Shown here in pieces: positions 46,191 through 56,559 of a DNA stretch of 64,000 bases. The DNA comes from Watersipora subatra. Its lineage: Eukaryota > Bryozoa > Gymnolaemata > Cheilostomatida > Watersiporidae. Made by a program: the position numbers and the translations under genes. The notes below the pieces were generated by a model that worked only from the letters and a program-made list of their open reading frames with translations, did not search any database and was not told where the DNA came from. The number at the start of each line of letters is the position of its first letter. Positions within the stretch are counted from its first letter, which is position 1. Where the stretch lies: contig NC_088711.1 in NCBI RefSeq assembly GCF_963576615.1, positions 59,748,248 through 59,812,247 of the forward strand, read 5' to 3'.

Positions 46191-46681
46191 CAGTCTTCCA
46201 TTCAGAGCGAAAGAGGCTAAAACCTAATCTTGCTTACCTGGAAAGGTTGGGGCAAGCCCCGGCCACTCTGGAGCCAGGGAGCGGTCTTAACATGAAAGGA
46301 GCTTGACCCGGCAAGCCGGAATGGAGGCAGGAGGAGGTCAGAATAGACCCTGTACCCATAATGCGGTCCCCTAACTGAGAAAAGTTGCTGCTAGAGGCTG
46401 CAGAAAAACCAGGGCAGAAGATAACTCCGGAAGAAAATCCAGGCTGGACCGGAGGAAGGAGAAAGCCAAAGACACCCTCCGTGTTCCGAGGAAATCAATC
46501 TGGCCACTTGGAAAAAGGTTCTGGGAGAACCTGAAGCAAACCCGGTGGAGACCAGACCCAAGAAACCACAACACCAGATCCCACCAACCCCACAATCCAT
46601 TCAACTCCCGTCCGGCACAATTCGAGGCAAGCCCGGACAACTAGGAAGCCGGAACGTTACCGAGCTGGTGTATGTTATTCT

Positions 46682-46999
46682 ATGGAATTGTGGGAAAAGG
46701 GTCTGGAGGTAGCGTGGGAAGGCTGTAAAAGGTTTCTCACGGACGCAACCAAGGCTTTCCTTTTAAAGCACTTATTTTCTCTAGACGACATAAGAGCGCT
46801 CGAAAAGATAGATAGCGAAAGCAACACATCACTACAGGACTTACTGACTTCAGTCACAATTAGCTTGAAAGAAGCTGTAGAAGGAATGGACAGGCCAACA
46901 TCGGCAAACGTGGTGGCCTACAAGGGGGACGACATGGAGCTGAATATGACACGACAACCGGACTCTGTTTTGGTCAGAAGAACATGCGGGAATCTCTGA
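46682..46999 (+). CDS. Open frame in 3' part of the Gypsy relic (105 aa), unknown
   Basis: An open frame of 105 codons (MELWEKGLEVAWEGCKRF at the start, LQDLLTSVTISLKEAVEGM further on) with protein-like composition, between the integrase end and the 3' LTR. It might be a remnant of an extra element reading frame or a captured fragment. No family recognised. Short frames around it on both strands look like noise from GC-rich sequence. Confidence 0.3.
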   Translation: MELWEKGLEVAWEGCKRFLTDATKAFLLKHLFSLDDIRALEKIDSESNTSLQDLLTSVTISLKEAVEGMDRPTSANVVAYKGDDMELNMTRQPDSVLVRRTCGNL

Positions 47000-47438
47000 C
47001 GATGGCTGCCTGCACTCTTACTACTAGAGGAAGAAAACGTCATAACCCGTGAAGGGGAGTCCAGCAGGCCAGGACTCAGCTGTGCCCCCCAGCCCTGGTC
47101 TGCTCGGTCTTGACCAGGAGGAGCCGGACAGCCTTGGATCCCGCCGGGTCACACACGCTAGTAGTCGAGGTAGTGTGACGGCCTCCAGCTAGCCAGACCC
47201 TCCTAAAGACGCAGTGCAGCCGGGCCCGGTTGTTGGCACAATACACCCAGGAGTAGACGAGAACAGCCGAGACAACGCAGACGGCTTTACGGCAAGGACA
47301 CTTGGAGGGCTGGGAGCGCCAGCTACTGCTGGAGGAGGTGAAGCACCTCCACTACAGAGCCTGCCAGCATAAGGCCCTGGCCCAACTGGTGCTCCCTCAG
47401 GACATCAATTGGAGACCTTAGTCGCCAATGGAGGGGAG

Positions 47439-47743
47439 TGTGTGGTGAATGGCGTTCCTTTACGTTTAGCCAAGCCAAGCCAGAGCTGTGCCATGTCAAG
47501 ACTGCGCCGAGCCGGGCTGAGCCGTGCCGGGTCCAGCCAAGTAGAACGGAATTATATAAGCTATACCAGCTATATAAGCTTGAACATTTGTGTAGAAGAG
47601 CAGAGCTGTTCTGGGCCTGTTCATTTGCCTGTTACTTGATCATTCTTGTACAACTTATGAACTAAGCAAAAATATATGCATAAACTCATGCGCCGAGTCT
47701 TGTTATAGTAGAAGAAAAGTGAAAGCCACACAAAACCTTTACA
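47439..47743 (+). repeat. Putative 3' LTR of the Gypsy relic
   Basis: TG start right after a purine tract, CA end (CCTTTACA). Contains clusters of GAGCCGGGCTGAGCCGTGCC-like short inverted words and a TATATAAGC promoter-like box. The left counterpart is 41964-42275, strongly diverged. No clear target duplication. Confidence 0.5.
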
Positions 47744-47744
47744 A

Positions 47745-48870
47745 TATGTTATTCATAGATACGTCATTCTAACGCGCATCTACTTAAAGATTTAAAATTG
47801 GGAGTTAGATTGATTGTGAGTGCAATTTTAAAAATGAATATACATTTAACAAAAACATAAGTACGCAAAGCCAATGATTCAAAGCTCCATTTCTGGAAGT
47901 TAACGATTTGCATTGATCAATCAATTTTTCTCACGTTCTACAAGTGAGAAGCAAACATCTAAAGTTTAAAAGTCTAAAGTTTAATCATAAATCTAAATTA
48001 CTAGCTAAAACTAACAAAAAAAATTTGAAGCAAGTATTATAGCTATAGGTGAAACAATGAAAAATTTATGAAACGACGTTTGGTGATTGCAAAAATTTAT
48101 AATTTGATTAATTAATAAATATATTAATGAGTATTAAAATAATGACCTTTAGTATATTCAACAATCTAAGCCATTGTACTGCTAAATGCTTTAGATTAAA
48201 AAGAAGCCGTCAAGAACACACTGTGCATCCGTATCTCGCACGCGTGCCCAGGAAATTACATTATAGTCTCAAACAGAGAAATATAATCCGAATGTAAACA
48301 TAAAAGTACATCTATAGGAGGCTCAAAGTAAAAGATAAATTTATCTCCATTCTCCTATATTACTCAGCAGGATAACGCTGCTGACACCTGCCAGCTTTAA
48401 CTATAAGCTGTCTGCCCCAAACTTTAACTAGCTGATACTCAGAAAACTCAGAGTCACCTTCTCAAGAACTGGAAGCATTTTTAAAACTCTGTTGTTCGCC
48501 AATAAAATATGTCAATAGAGTAAATCATTAAATAACTATGTTAATAAATTTAATAAATATCGATGTCGATGTGGTTTAATAATCTAGTAAAATCCCTAAC
48601 TTTGAGAATTACAGACAACATGTTATACAAGTGATAACGTTTATTATGACCTATATCAAAATGTTGTGCTGATGGTTGGCTAAAGAAGAGATCTTATATT
48701 TATCGCTTGTGGATGTTTTTCACATGTATCACTCGCTACGTCACGAATAAAGCGTCCGCTCGAATTTAAGCTTTGTAAAAGATGGCCTCATTCAAACGCT
48801 TATATCTCTGGACAAGGTTAGTTTATAAAGACCAAAATGACATAAAATTGTAGCTGATGTTTTAGCTTTA
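47745..48870. other. Intergenic, no gene seen
   Basis: AT-rich. A short ATG frame at about 48782 followed by GTTAGT resembles a first exon, but the surrounding AAACGCTTATATCTCTGGAC text looks like a dispersed repeat, so it is not called. Confidence 0.45.
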
Positions 48871-49197
48871 TATTGGTCTTAATTTCATTAAATCGACCTT
48901 TTTGATGCAACCACATATTTAACCTTCTCTATGGTTTTCAGCTTTTTACCTGCAATGAGTATATCATCTACCCAGAGTAGTAGTATATTGTAGTCATCCA
49001 AATGTTTTAATATATGTACATGAATTTATTACACAATAATTAAATCCTTCGGTGAGAAGATATCCTGTTAAAGTGTTGTTCCAATTACATCCACTTTGTT
49101 TAGCCCATAGAGTGACTTCTTTAATACACATGGGAATTGATTGTCATTGTTGCTGGGCACCTTATATCTTGGAGGATGTTAAACATATATCTCCTTG

Positions 49198-49509
49198 TCA
49201 AAAAGGGGCGTTGAGATATGCACCTTTAACGTCCATTTGGTGAACGTATAAGTGCTCATTCGCTGCTTTTAGTAATAAAGCCTGAATTAATGTGAATCTG
49301 GTTGTGGGTGAGAATGTTTTATCATAATCGAATCTTTGCTTTTGTGAGTAGCCGCAAGCAACGTAGCGTGCTTTGTAGTTGATATCGTTTACATCCTTTC
49401 CATGTTTTAGGGTGTAAACCCACTTGTCTTTGGTTTGAAAACGGCTAGGTAGGAGTTTTGCTATCTCCCATGTTTCGTTTTCATTGAGAGTAGATAACTC
49501 CGCGTCCAT
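49198..49509 (-). pseudogene. Copia reverse transcriptase remnant
   Basis: AAMDAELSTLNENETWE (start overlaps the frame), KWVYTLKHGKD, YKARYVACGYSQ, DYDKTFSPTTRF and VHQMDVKGAYLNAPF are canonical Copia reverse transcriptase motifs. Further pieces (LKKSLYGL, NTLTGYLLTEGF) follow in shifted frames to about 48900, ending near a degraded VDD site. Confidence 0.85.
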
Positions 49510-49974
49510 TGCTGCTCTTTACATAGCAGCTTTAGGTGAATTCACTGTTCTTTCCTATGTGGTCGGTATGTGTGTGGTGGCAGAATATGCATAATGTGTA
49601 GTCATTGCAAATAATAAGTCATAGTTATTCTCAAAATATGGTGGAATGTTAGTTACTCGGTTTGGTCGTGTTATGGTAGGTTGTTGAGTTCCACTGGGCT
49701 CGACTTTTTGTAGATTTGCGATTTGGGCATCTGAATGCGTGTGTTCTGCAGTTTGATCCTGACTTTGGTGTGTTGGAATTTTAGAATAATATATCTGGTA
49801 GGTTCACCGTTACCTTCCTGGTTGTGATTACTCTGTTATGTTCTGTGTTTAACACAAAGAAATCTTTACTTCCTGGGTTAATACCTAGACATTAAGCTTT
49901 GTTTGCTTGTTTTCTACAAAATATGTACATGATGAACCAAAAGCATACAGATGTCTCTTATCTGGTACCTATCT

Positions 49975-50398
49975 CATAGCTCGGCCAGGCTCGAGCCGAG
50001 CTGGGTTGAGCCGAGCGGGCCTCTCTCTTATGCTTGGAAGTCTGGCCAGCGATAGAGGGCAAAGATGACTCGGCAGTCCATGGGTCACGTAGGCAGAACG
50101 GAGAATAAAGCGTTACGGCGGGAAGCAGAAACTGCAAAGGGGCGGAGCCAAAAGACGAGAAGATTATGAAAGGAAGACATTTTAGAAAGTCAGGCAGAGC
50201 AGTACAGCTCCCTGCATATAATAGACATTGTGCATCGGTACTTGTTTATTCTTTATGTATGCATGCTTTGACTATTGTTATGATGATGCAAAGATATTTT
50301 TTCTATAGATATCTGTCTATGCTCTGATAACAAGTTGATTTTCTTTATTTACTCGGCTCGTGGATAAAGTGAAGGTGGCATGGTAAAATCTATCACAC
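49975..50398. mobile_element. LTR-like insertion in the Copia relic
   Basis: About 420 bp of GC-richer sequence between Copia integrase and linker. It begins with GCTCGGCCAGGCTCGAGCCG-like inverted words and ends ...GGTAAAATCTATCACA. Both ends echo the putative 3' LTR at 47439-47743, which has GAGCCGGGCTGAGCCG words and a GTGAAAGCCACACAAAACC end. Probably a solo LTR of a related Gypsy family. Exact ends and target duplication are not clear. Confidence 0.45.
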
Positions 50399-50404
50399 TA
50401 TGGT

Positions 50405-50767
50405 CTAGAAGTATAGATTGATACGCGCTAAACATGTATTCACCCCCACCATCACTGTGTAGTGTAGTTCGCTTCTTGTTCCTATGGGTGCTATATCTGC
50501 GAGAAAACGTTTTAAGCCCTCTACGGCATCACTTTTAGATTGCAAGCAATAGGTGAACATCATGCTTGAGTACTCATCGATAAAACTAATCACATACCTG
50601 TGTCTAGCTTGTGATGTAGGATCGATAGGTCTACAAAGATCTGTGTGTATTCTTTGAAGCGGCTTTGTAGCTTTAATGAGTTGTTCATCGTTGCTCTTTG
50701 GTAATGTAGTCATTTTGTTTTCTTTGCAAGCTGTGCAGTCTCTGTTGCTAGTTTGTGATATTGCCAT
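50405..50767 (-). pseudogene. Copia integrase remnant
   Basis: CTACKENKMTT is the end of the HHCC zinc module, then QRIHTDLCRPI (first catalytic D), RYVISFIDEYSSMMF (usual FIDDYS) and LQSKSDAVEGLKRF. The remainder of the core is cut off by the insertion at 49975-50398. Confidence 0.8.
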
Positions 50768-51090
50768 TCATTTTATTACTGATCGTAATTGTAATACATC
50801 TTTGTGGTTTATATGCCCTGAGGTTTATGTCAGACAGTTAATGTATGTATTACATTAGCTTGAATGTTATTAGCAGTGCCATGTGTAGGTAGATAGTACA
50901 GCTGACCTTGCTTCTGTAGTATGAACTGCGTACCGTTAGTGGGAACAAGCTTCGCTATCTGTTGTTCAAATGTAACAGTAGCTCCTTTGTCGGCTGTAGC
51001 TCGCACTGAAAACAAACTGGTAGGGAAAGATGGGGCAAACAATGCATCACTCATAATTATTTATTTCACTGACCCATCTGCCAATTGTAG

Positions 51091-51273
51091 TTAATACATT
51101 GCTTTTCCTCGACCTTGTATCATATTGTTGTATTTCTTCCCATCAGCTAATTGAATGTAATGCTTGTCAAGAGTGAATGATTTGTCAAAACTTACAAAGC
51201 GTGTCTTATCATTCACTATGTGACTTGTCGCTCCGCAATCAACCATCAGACTCTTTATCAATGTTGTGTTCAT
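51091..51273 (-). pseudogene. Copia protease remnant
   Basis: MVDCGATSHIVNDKTRF matches the Copia retropepsin pattern (the usual D-S/T-G active site, here DCG) followed by the YIQLADGKKY segment typical of the family. Confidence 0.75.
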
Positions 51274-51599
51274 CTGTAGTTAACATGAATACATAAGAAT
51301 ATAGTCTTCCGGGGTTTCAACTTTATTTGTGTTTGTAGTAGTAGTCTGGTTTGTGAAGTGTTGTTTGTTGTCCTCTTTTTCTTAAAGCATACCGATTCTA
51401 TATGTTCCTGGTTATTACAATATGTACTTCTATATTTATGTCTATCACAGCATTGACGAGATGCGTGATTCCCTTTGCCACAGGCTGTACATTGCTGTTG
51501 TCTAGTGTTACTATTGTAGTATAGTCAGTTCCTGGGCCCATAACCTATTGAGTTATTGCTCGATGATGCCATTTTGTTGTTCGATTGATTGTCAATTAT

Positions 51600-52230
51600 C
51601 GAATTAGTTATGTGAATTAACAAATAAAATTGCTCAATGTTCTATTAATCGTAACGAAAAGAGAGAGCATATATACAGAATATCCAGTTACAAAAACATA
51701 GAATATAATGTGTAATAAAAAGAACAGCAAGTATCGCATGTCTATGCTATGAACAGAACATAGATCTAAAATAAACATAATTATTTATTGTCTTCTCTTG
51801 ATTACTACTGAGATGGGCAGACAACTCGGATTTAGGATGGCGCAATCAACATTTTTGGCTAAGTAGAACTTGGTTATAATGAATTATGTAATCCATAATA
51901 ACTAGCTGTGGTAATCAATTTAAATAGAGATATTAAATTTTCACTGCTACTATCAACACTGACAGCAGTTTCTAACAGAGCGATAGCGGAAACGGACTAA
52001 GGACCTTCGCACTAAGTGACTAAGCGAATTCGCACTGTATTAAAAAAAGCATAGATTTATGTTTACGGAGCTGATTGGCTGATTTGGCTAATTTTGCATA
52101 GTGCAAAAAATCTTATTTATGTATTTCTACTCAACTTTTAATGGCAAGTAATCACTGCTTGACAACAATATCTCCGGTAGGTATGAAAAATAAGGTATTG
52201 GATGCTTTATTCTATCTATTAAACCTAAGA
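51600..52230. other. Intergenic or intron, no gene seen
   Basis: No exon could be supported here. The missing N-terminal CAP exon (with the HNxxR-type motif) was looked for and not found. Confidence 0.4.
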
Positions 52231-52257
52231 CTCGTTATACCCCATTGTCGTGCCTCT

Positions 52258-52345
52258 TTGGCAAAGAATGACAAAAAGCTGCCCTGTGGCCCTCTCGGAC
52301 TAACATGTGAGCAGCAGATTGCGGTTCAATTCCCCAAAAGACCAT
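52258..52345 (+). mobile_element. tRNA-like fragment (SINE or tRNA pseudogene)
   Basis: GTGGCCCTCTCGGACTAACA followed after a spacer by GCGGTTCAATTCCCC gives A-box-like and B-box-like elements at roughly tRNA spacing. No complete cloverleaf was found. Low-level call. Confidence 0.35.
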
Positions 52346-52503
52346 TGTTGTGAAAAAAGACATTAAAAACAGTTCACTCTTTTTTTTCAAATAACCAGGA
52401 GAATGAATCCGTATAGTCAGACATGCATAACTCAAGGTGAGAGAAGAGAGAGATGTACTTGTACATGTATCTGTATTAGATAAGTTGCTATATGGTCGTT
52501 AAG

Positions 52504-52701
52504 TGTGGGATAATGAGCTTGCAAGTTTGGCGCAAAGATGGGCAGACGCCTGCGATGGACTTGGAGCTGAGACAAACGCTAGCATTCCTGGAAGATTTGC
52601 AATTAGTCAAACCACAGCAGGCAACAGGGAAGGAAAATGGCTTGACGTTGTGCAACAATGGCATCGTAGCTCAACTGTGCCAGATATTACCTGGTACTCA
52701 G
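52504..52701 (+). CDS. CAP-superfamily (CRISP / venom-allergen-like) gene, CAP domain exon A
   Basis: CAP proteins are secreted, disulfide-rich proteins of the CRISP, antigen-5 and PR-1 group. Entered in phase 1 after AG at 52503, the frame reads WDNELASLAQRWADAC, the hallmark first helix of the CAP fold (usual form W-x-x-E-L-A-x-x-A-Q-x-W-A-x-x-C). It continues through PGRFAISQ and NREGKWLDVVQQWHRSS to ITWYS, with donor GTCAGG at 52702, phase 1. An in-frame TAA at 52500 shows the exon cannot extend upstream. The acceptor has a weak pyrimidine tract. A diverged partial duplicate follows directly. Confidence 0.7.
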
Positions 52702-52706
52702 GTCAG

Positions 52707-52868
52707 GAATACTTTCCTGCAAATGGCTTACAAATGAGAGAAACGCTAGCATTCCTGGACGATTTCCAATTAGTCAATCCGTAGCAGTCCAACTGAAAGA
52801 AAAACTTCTTGGAGCTGTAGAAGCATGGCATAAAACCTCAATTACGCCACATATTAACTGGAACTCAA
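52707..52868 (+). CDS. Tandem, diverged duplicate of the CAP exon (exon B)
   Basis: From about 52716 the DNA repeats exon A in a different frame: SCKWLTNERNASIPGRFPIS against CDGLGAETNASIPGRFAISQ, then LLGAVEAWHKTS against WLDVVQQWHRSS, and INWNS against ITWYS. The frame is open to a good donor GTAAAG at 52869, phase 1, the same phase as exon A. A possible acceptor (AG at 52706) is phase-compatible but lacks a pyrimidine tract and overlaps the donor of exon A. It may be a mutually exclusive exon or a partial, unused duplication. It lacks the first CAP helix. Confidence 0.45.
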
Positions 52869-52869
52869 G

Positions 52870-53765
52870 TAAAGTATACGTTCGGGGAAATACTGTATAT
52901 CCATGTTTATGATTTCAGAGAACACAAACATGGCCATTTACAGTCATTGATGTCGTGAGCTGACCTCATAGATATAATAAATCTATTTATTATATCTATG
53001 GCTGACCAACTCATTAACCAAATACTACATTCTATAAAGTTTCTAAACATTAATTTTGTCAGACACAACAGATTGCTAGATCATTTACATTCACATGTAT
53101 TTATCCGCATCACATGGTGAGGCACCTAGAGCTTCACCATTTCCAAAAATCAACAGGCGATTTGATTTAGTATTGCAAACAGACTTCGCATAATAGCGCG
53201 ATATTTTTATGAGAAAACACTTGTAAATTTATGTTAATATTTTTATGTATATTATAATTTAAAAAGAACCTGTTCAGAGTTTGTGATAGTTAGTACATCG
53301 ATTTCATAAATGCCCTTGTGCGTGGAAGGCTATGAAATAAGCGTTTTATAAAACTGGAAGGCCTGTGCGTTTTAGTTCCAGTATCACTCACTTTGGAAAT
53401 CATCAGGTGTGAGATAAATTGCCATTACACGATTATATCTTGTATACAATTGACAATGTCTCTTTGAATTGTGACGACTTTTAAATTGTCTGCTTTAAAA
53501 ATCAACACCAAACAGTTGCATCACCATATCTTAAAGCTATAGTGAAACCTGAAATTATGAGGCAGTATTTTATTATAACTAAACTAGGTGTGTCTACTAA
53601 ACTACCTGATAGAAGCATATAAAAACTTTGCAAACTTTCCAAATACCATTTCAATAGTTACAAAGTGATCAGTAGCTAAGATTTAAACTTTTCAGAAAGC
53701 TTTGAATAGTTGTACAACTCTGCCTGAAATGTGAGTAAATGACTGTTTGATCGGAAATTATTATG
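52870..53765. other. Intron of the CAP gene, no other feature seen
   Basis: A short inverted run (AGATATAATAAATC / TTATTATATCTATGG) occurs near 52970-53000. Otherwise no exon or recognisable repeat. Confidence 0.45.
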
Positions 53766-54345
53766 TAGGTCAAATGGATATTCAAGTTATGTATTTAGAT
53801 TATATGGATATTCAAGTTATCTATTCAGGTTATATGAACATTCAAGTATATACATAGGTTATATGAATATTCGAGTTATCTATTTAGGTTTAATGAATAT
53901 TCAATTTACAATATGTATTAGGTTATATGAATATTCAAGTTATGTATTTAGATTACATGAAAATTCAAGTTATGTATTTAGGTTATATGAATATTCAAGT
54001 TATGTATTTAGGTTATATGAATATTCAAGTTATGTATTTAGGCTATATGAATATTCAAGTTATGTATTTAGGTTATATGGATATTCAAGTTATGTATTTA
54101 GATTATATGAAAATTCAAGTTATGTATTTAGGTTATATGAATATTCAAGTTATGTATTTAGATTATATGGATATTCAAGTTATCTATTTAGGTTATATGA
54201 ATATTCAAGTATATATTTAGGTTATATGAATATTCAAGTTATGTATTTGGGCTATATGGATATTCAAGTTATGTATTTAGGTTATATGAATATTCAAGTT
54301 ATGTATTAGGTTATATGAATATTCAAATTATGTATTTAAATTATT
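53766..54345 (+). repeat. 30-bp minisatellite, about 19 copies
   Basis: The unit is close to GTTATGTATTTAGGTTATAT plus GAATATTCAA. A few copies are 29 or 34 bp. Because 30 is a multiple of three, frames stay open through it (unit MNIQVMYLGY or a shifted version), which makes two spurious long frames. It lies in a CAP gene intron. Confidence 0.93.
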
Positions 54346-54544
54346 TGTGGTTAATGTTTTTCATAAAAAAGGTATTGGAGAAAAAGATGCAGATCCACTG
54401 CTAACCTTTTTGTAGCATAAAACGAAAAAACTATTTTTCCAGAAAAAGTTTTGTGCAGTTTTAGGACTTTTACAAAATGCTGTGGAGCAGTGAATCCAAG
54501 GGTGACCGGAATAAAATATTATCATTAAAAGCGCATTTCTGCAG

Positions 54545-54668
54545 CTTCTTACTTTTTATGGTTTTTTTCATTACATATGGTTTGGGCCTCTTCTTCAAAA
54601 TTAGGCTGTGGTTATGCTGAGTGCTTAAATCAACGCTACTCCACTCTCGTCTGCAACTACGGACCAGC
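54545..54668 (+). CDS. CAP gene, exon with the second CAP signature
   Basis: The frame reads HMVWASSSKLGCGYAECL, then STLVCNYGPA, matching the CAP motifs (GHYTQ-x-VWA, then GCG...C, then VCNYxPxGN). Donor GC/GTAAGA at 54669 leaves phase 2, matching the exon at 59748. The acceptor CATTTCTGCAG at 54544 gives a phase 1 entry that fits exons A and B. The residues before MVWA read YFLWFFSL instead of the usual GHYTQ, so the His of the CAP cavity is absent from its normal place. Either the acceptor differs, a small deletion has occurred, or the protein is divergent. Confidence 0.7.
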
Positions 54669-54674
54669 GTAAGA

Positions 54675-55740
54675 GAGCTTTACATACATGTACATTCCTT
54701 GATAGGTTGTTGTACATCACAACAGAGTGCTGCAGTAATACAGTGAATACTACACGTATGCGCGTGCAGTTTCTAACTTGAGCAATGACATCAAACCATT
54801 GCTAAAAATGCTGCTGTAATATAAAATTCAAACAGCCTTTTATGAGAAATATGCAAATTTAATCAGTATGCATTTATCCATTTTTTTCTTGTAAAGGCTT
54901 TTGGAACACAAAAATTTGAAATTTGGCAAAATAAAACTTTGTAGGAGTTAACAGCAAAATTTATTATGTAATAATGTGTTATGTAATAGACACAAAACAA
55001 CTATGTAAACACTAGAATGAAAGAGTACTGGCACTTGTTTATGTCTATATTGAAGATAACACTGCTTGACTTTTATTCAACTGTGCACTTACAAAAGTAA
55101 ATTTATTACTGTTATAAATTAAAATAGCCTCCAAATCATAGAACGTCATTATATAAACCAAATATCAATTTTTGACTAGCTCTACTACCAGTCTTGTCTT
55201 CTTTAAAATTGTGCCTTCCTTATACGCGATAAAAATGTCAGATGTCGGATATCAACAGATGCCAACCACTACAGCTTATACCGCCAATACAGCTAATTTG
55301 GCAGATGTTAGGGATTCCAAAAAAATAATTTATATGTACCACTCACAGAATATTAATTAACAAATAGAACTAAAAATATGATGAACTAAAACCCTGGACA
55401 GTAGTTATAGAAGATTTGCCAAACTAAAACAAATGGTAGATATATAAATATATAAAAAACAGTCGAGCGCTGTAGTACAAAAAAGTGTATTGTTGTTTTA
55501 TCTAGTCAGTGCATATTTTTGTGGAGTTTATTAGTGTAAGAACTACCGTAACTGAAAAATTAATACAAAAATCAACACAAGTGTCCTCGTTTTGCAACAC
55601 TGGTGTTTTTTTGAATGCAAAAGCACACTGGTCAAACCCTAAGCTCATTGATATCAATACAACGATCTACATTTTGTAATAACGGAATCTCCTAAAGCCA
55701 CATGTAATCAGGCAGAATGAGAGAAGTGATAACTCCAAAA
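54675..55740. other. CAP gene intron, no other feature seen
   Basis: The plus frame 55172-55360 has no recognisable domain and no paired splice sites. Confidence 0.45.
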
Positions 55741-55744
55741 CCAA

Positions 55745-55880
55745 GTAGTTTATCCCAGTATTACCGTAAAACCTTTAATTGAATGCCATGGTGCTTTGTT
55801 TTACAACCTTCTGTCCCAGTGGCGGGCAAATAGAGGTGGCGTTCAAATAAAGGTGGCGTTCAGTTAGCGGTCTTATGGTA
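55745..55880 (+). repeat. Dispersed repeat with GGTGGCGTTCAAATAAA units
   Basis: Contains TACCGTAAAACCTTTAATTG followed by two near-identical AGAGGTGGCGTTCAAATA / AAAGGTGGCGTTCAGTTA units. Text of this kind is common as a dispersed repeat in invertebrate genomes (from memory, not checked). No coding role is seen. Confidence 0.4.
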
Positions 55881-56268
55881 TATTTGGCTTTACCGGAAGT
55901 TTAAAACTGCGATGTGACTGTGTTCAATTTTTTTATTTGTTTAATACAATAACCCAAATATAGCGCTTACTCAAGTATGATGCTTCTCCCACTTTCAAAT
56001 CAAAAAACTTATTTTTATGACATCAAAGTACAACAATCTCCTTAGTTTTCAGAGTTCTGTTAAAAAAAATTGCAGATTTTATGATAAAAATATTAACAAT
56101 TAAAAATAATTTTATTTTCTGCATTGTTCACTACTATTTTAAGGCTAATATTTGTGCTTAGTGCATATGTGCAAAATTAGTGTGTTGTTAAAGATTTCTC
56201 TTTGGTTCCATAAAAAATTATTAAAAATGAATACGCATAAAAGCTCCTGCTCTGCTAAACACATTTGT

Positions 56269-56460
56269 TTAGGCATTGATATCAACATGATCAACACAAA
56301 CAAATTTTAGGTCCGAAGACAGCATAGAATTTAAAAAATCTTGACCAGAACTGGTAGAACAAACCAAAAACATCTGCTCAAGATCGCCGCTAAATGCGAG
56401 AGTCACATTTGGTTTTGTTCCCCTTTCTCTGTGGTCTATACTACTAGAAGAGTTACTCAC
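56269..56460 (-). other. Open frame of unknown significance (63 aa)
   Basis: A minus-strand frame (MSNSSSSIDHRERGTKPNVT at the start, VCVDHVDINA at the end) with balanced, protein-like composition, next to the Gypsy integrase relic. No domain recognised; could be chance. Confidence 0.2.
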
Positions 56461-56559
56461 TAGTCACCGGTGCATAGTGAGGGTGCAGACAACATGGCAC
56501 AACTACATATGGTGGTCGGTATATAACCATGAAATAGAACTGATGGCTAGATATTGCCT

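Larger units (their letters stand above)
41964..47743 (+). mobile_element. Degenerate Ty3/Gypsy LTR retrotransposon
   Basis: Putative LTRs at 41964-42275 and 47439-47743 begin alike (TGTGTTGGTAACC and TGTGTGGTGAATGG). A purine tract (AATGGAGGGGAG) precedes the right one. Between them, degraded Gypsy pol can be followed in order: reverse transcriptase (about 44990-45580), RNase H (about 45605-45905) and the C-terminal part of integrase (about 45960-46190). The integrase zinc and DDE core are missing, so an internal deletion is likely. Many stops and frame changes make it inactive. GC content is clearly higher than in flanking DNA from 45.9 to 47.5 kb. Confidence 0.75.
48880..51560 (-). mobile_element. 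Ty1/Copia retrotransposon relic
   Basis: On the minus strand, from right to left: two zinc-knuckle-like motifs (about 51500-51380; CTACGKGNHASRQC), protease (VDCGATSHIV, 51273-51091), integrase (50767-50405), an integrase-to-RT linker with KRHLYAFGSSC (about 49960-49930), and reverse transcriptase (49509 to about 48900). Stops and frame changes are present throughout and no LTRs were identified. An LTR-like block at 49975-50398 interrupts it. Confidence 0.85.

Noticed and set aside
48782-48830. First-exon-like ATG frame followed by a GTTAGT donor
   Set aside because: Only 12 codons, and the text around it resembles a dispersed repeat; no joining exon was found.
53863-54309. 148-residue repetitive tyrosine-rich protein
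   Set aside because: It is the 30-bp minisatellite read in frame; the units degrade as DNA without regard to coding, and indels of 1-4 bp occur at the left end.
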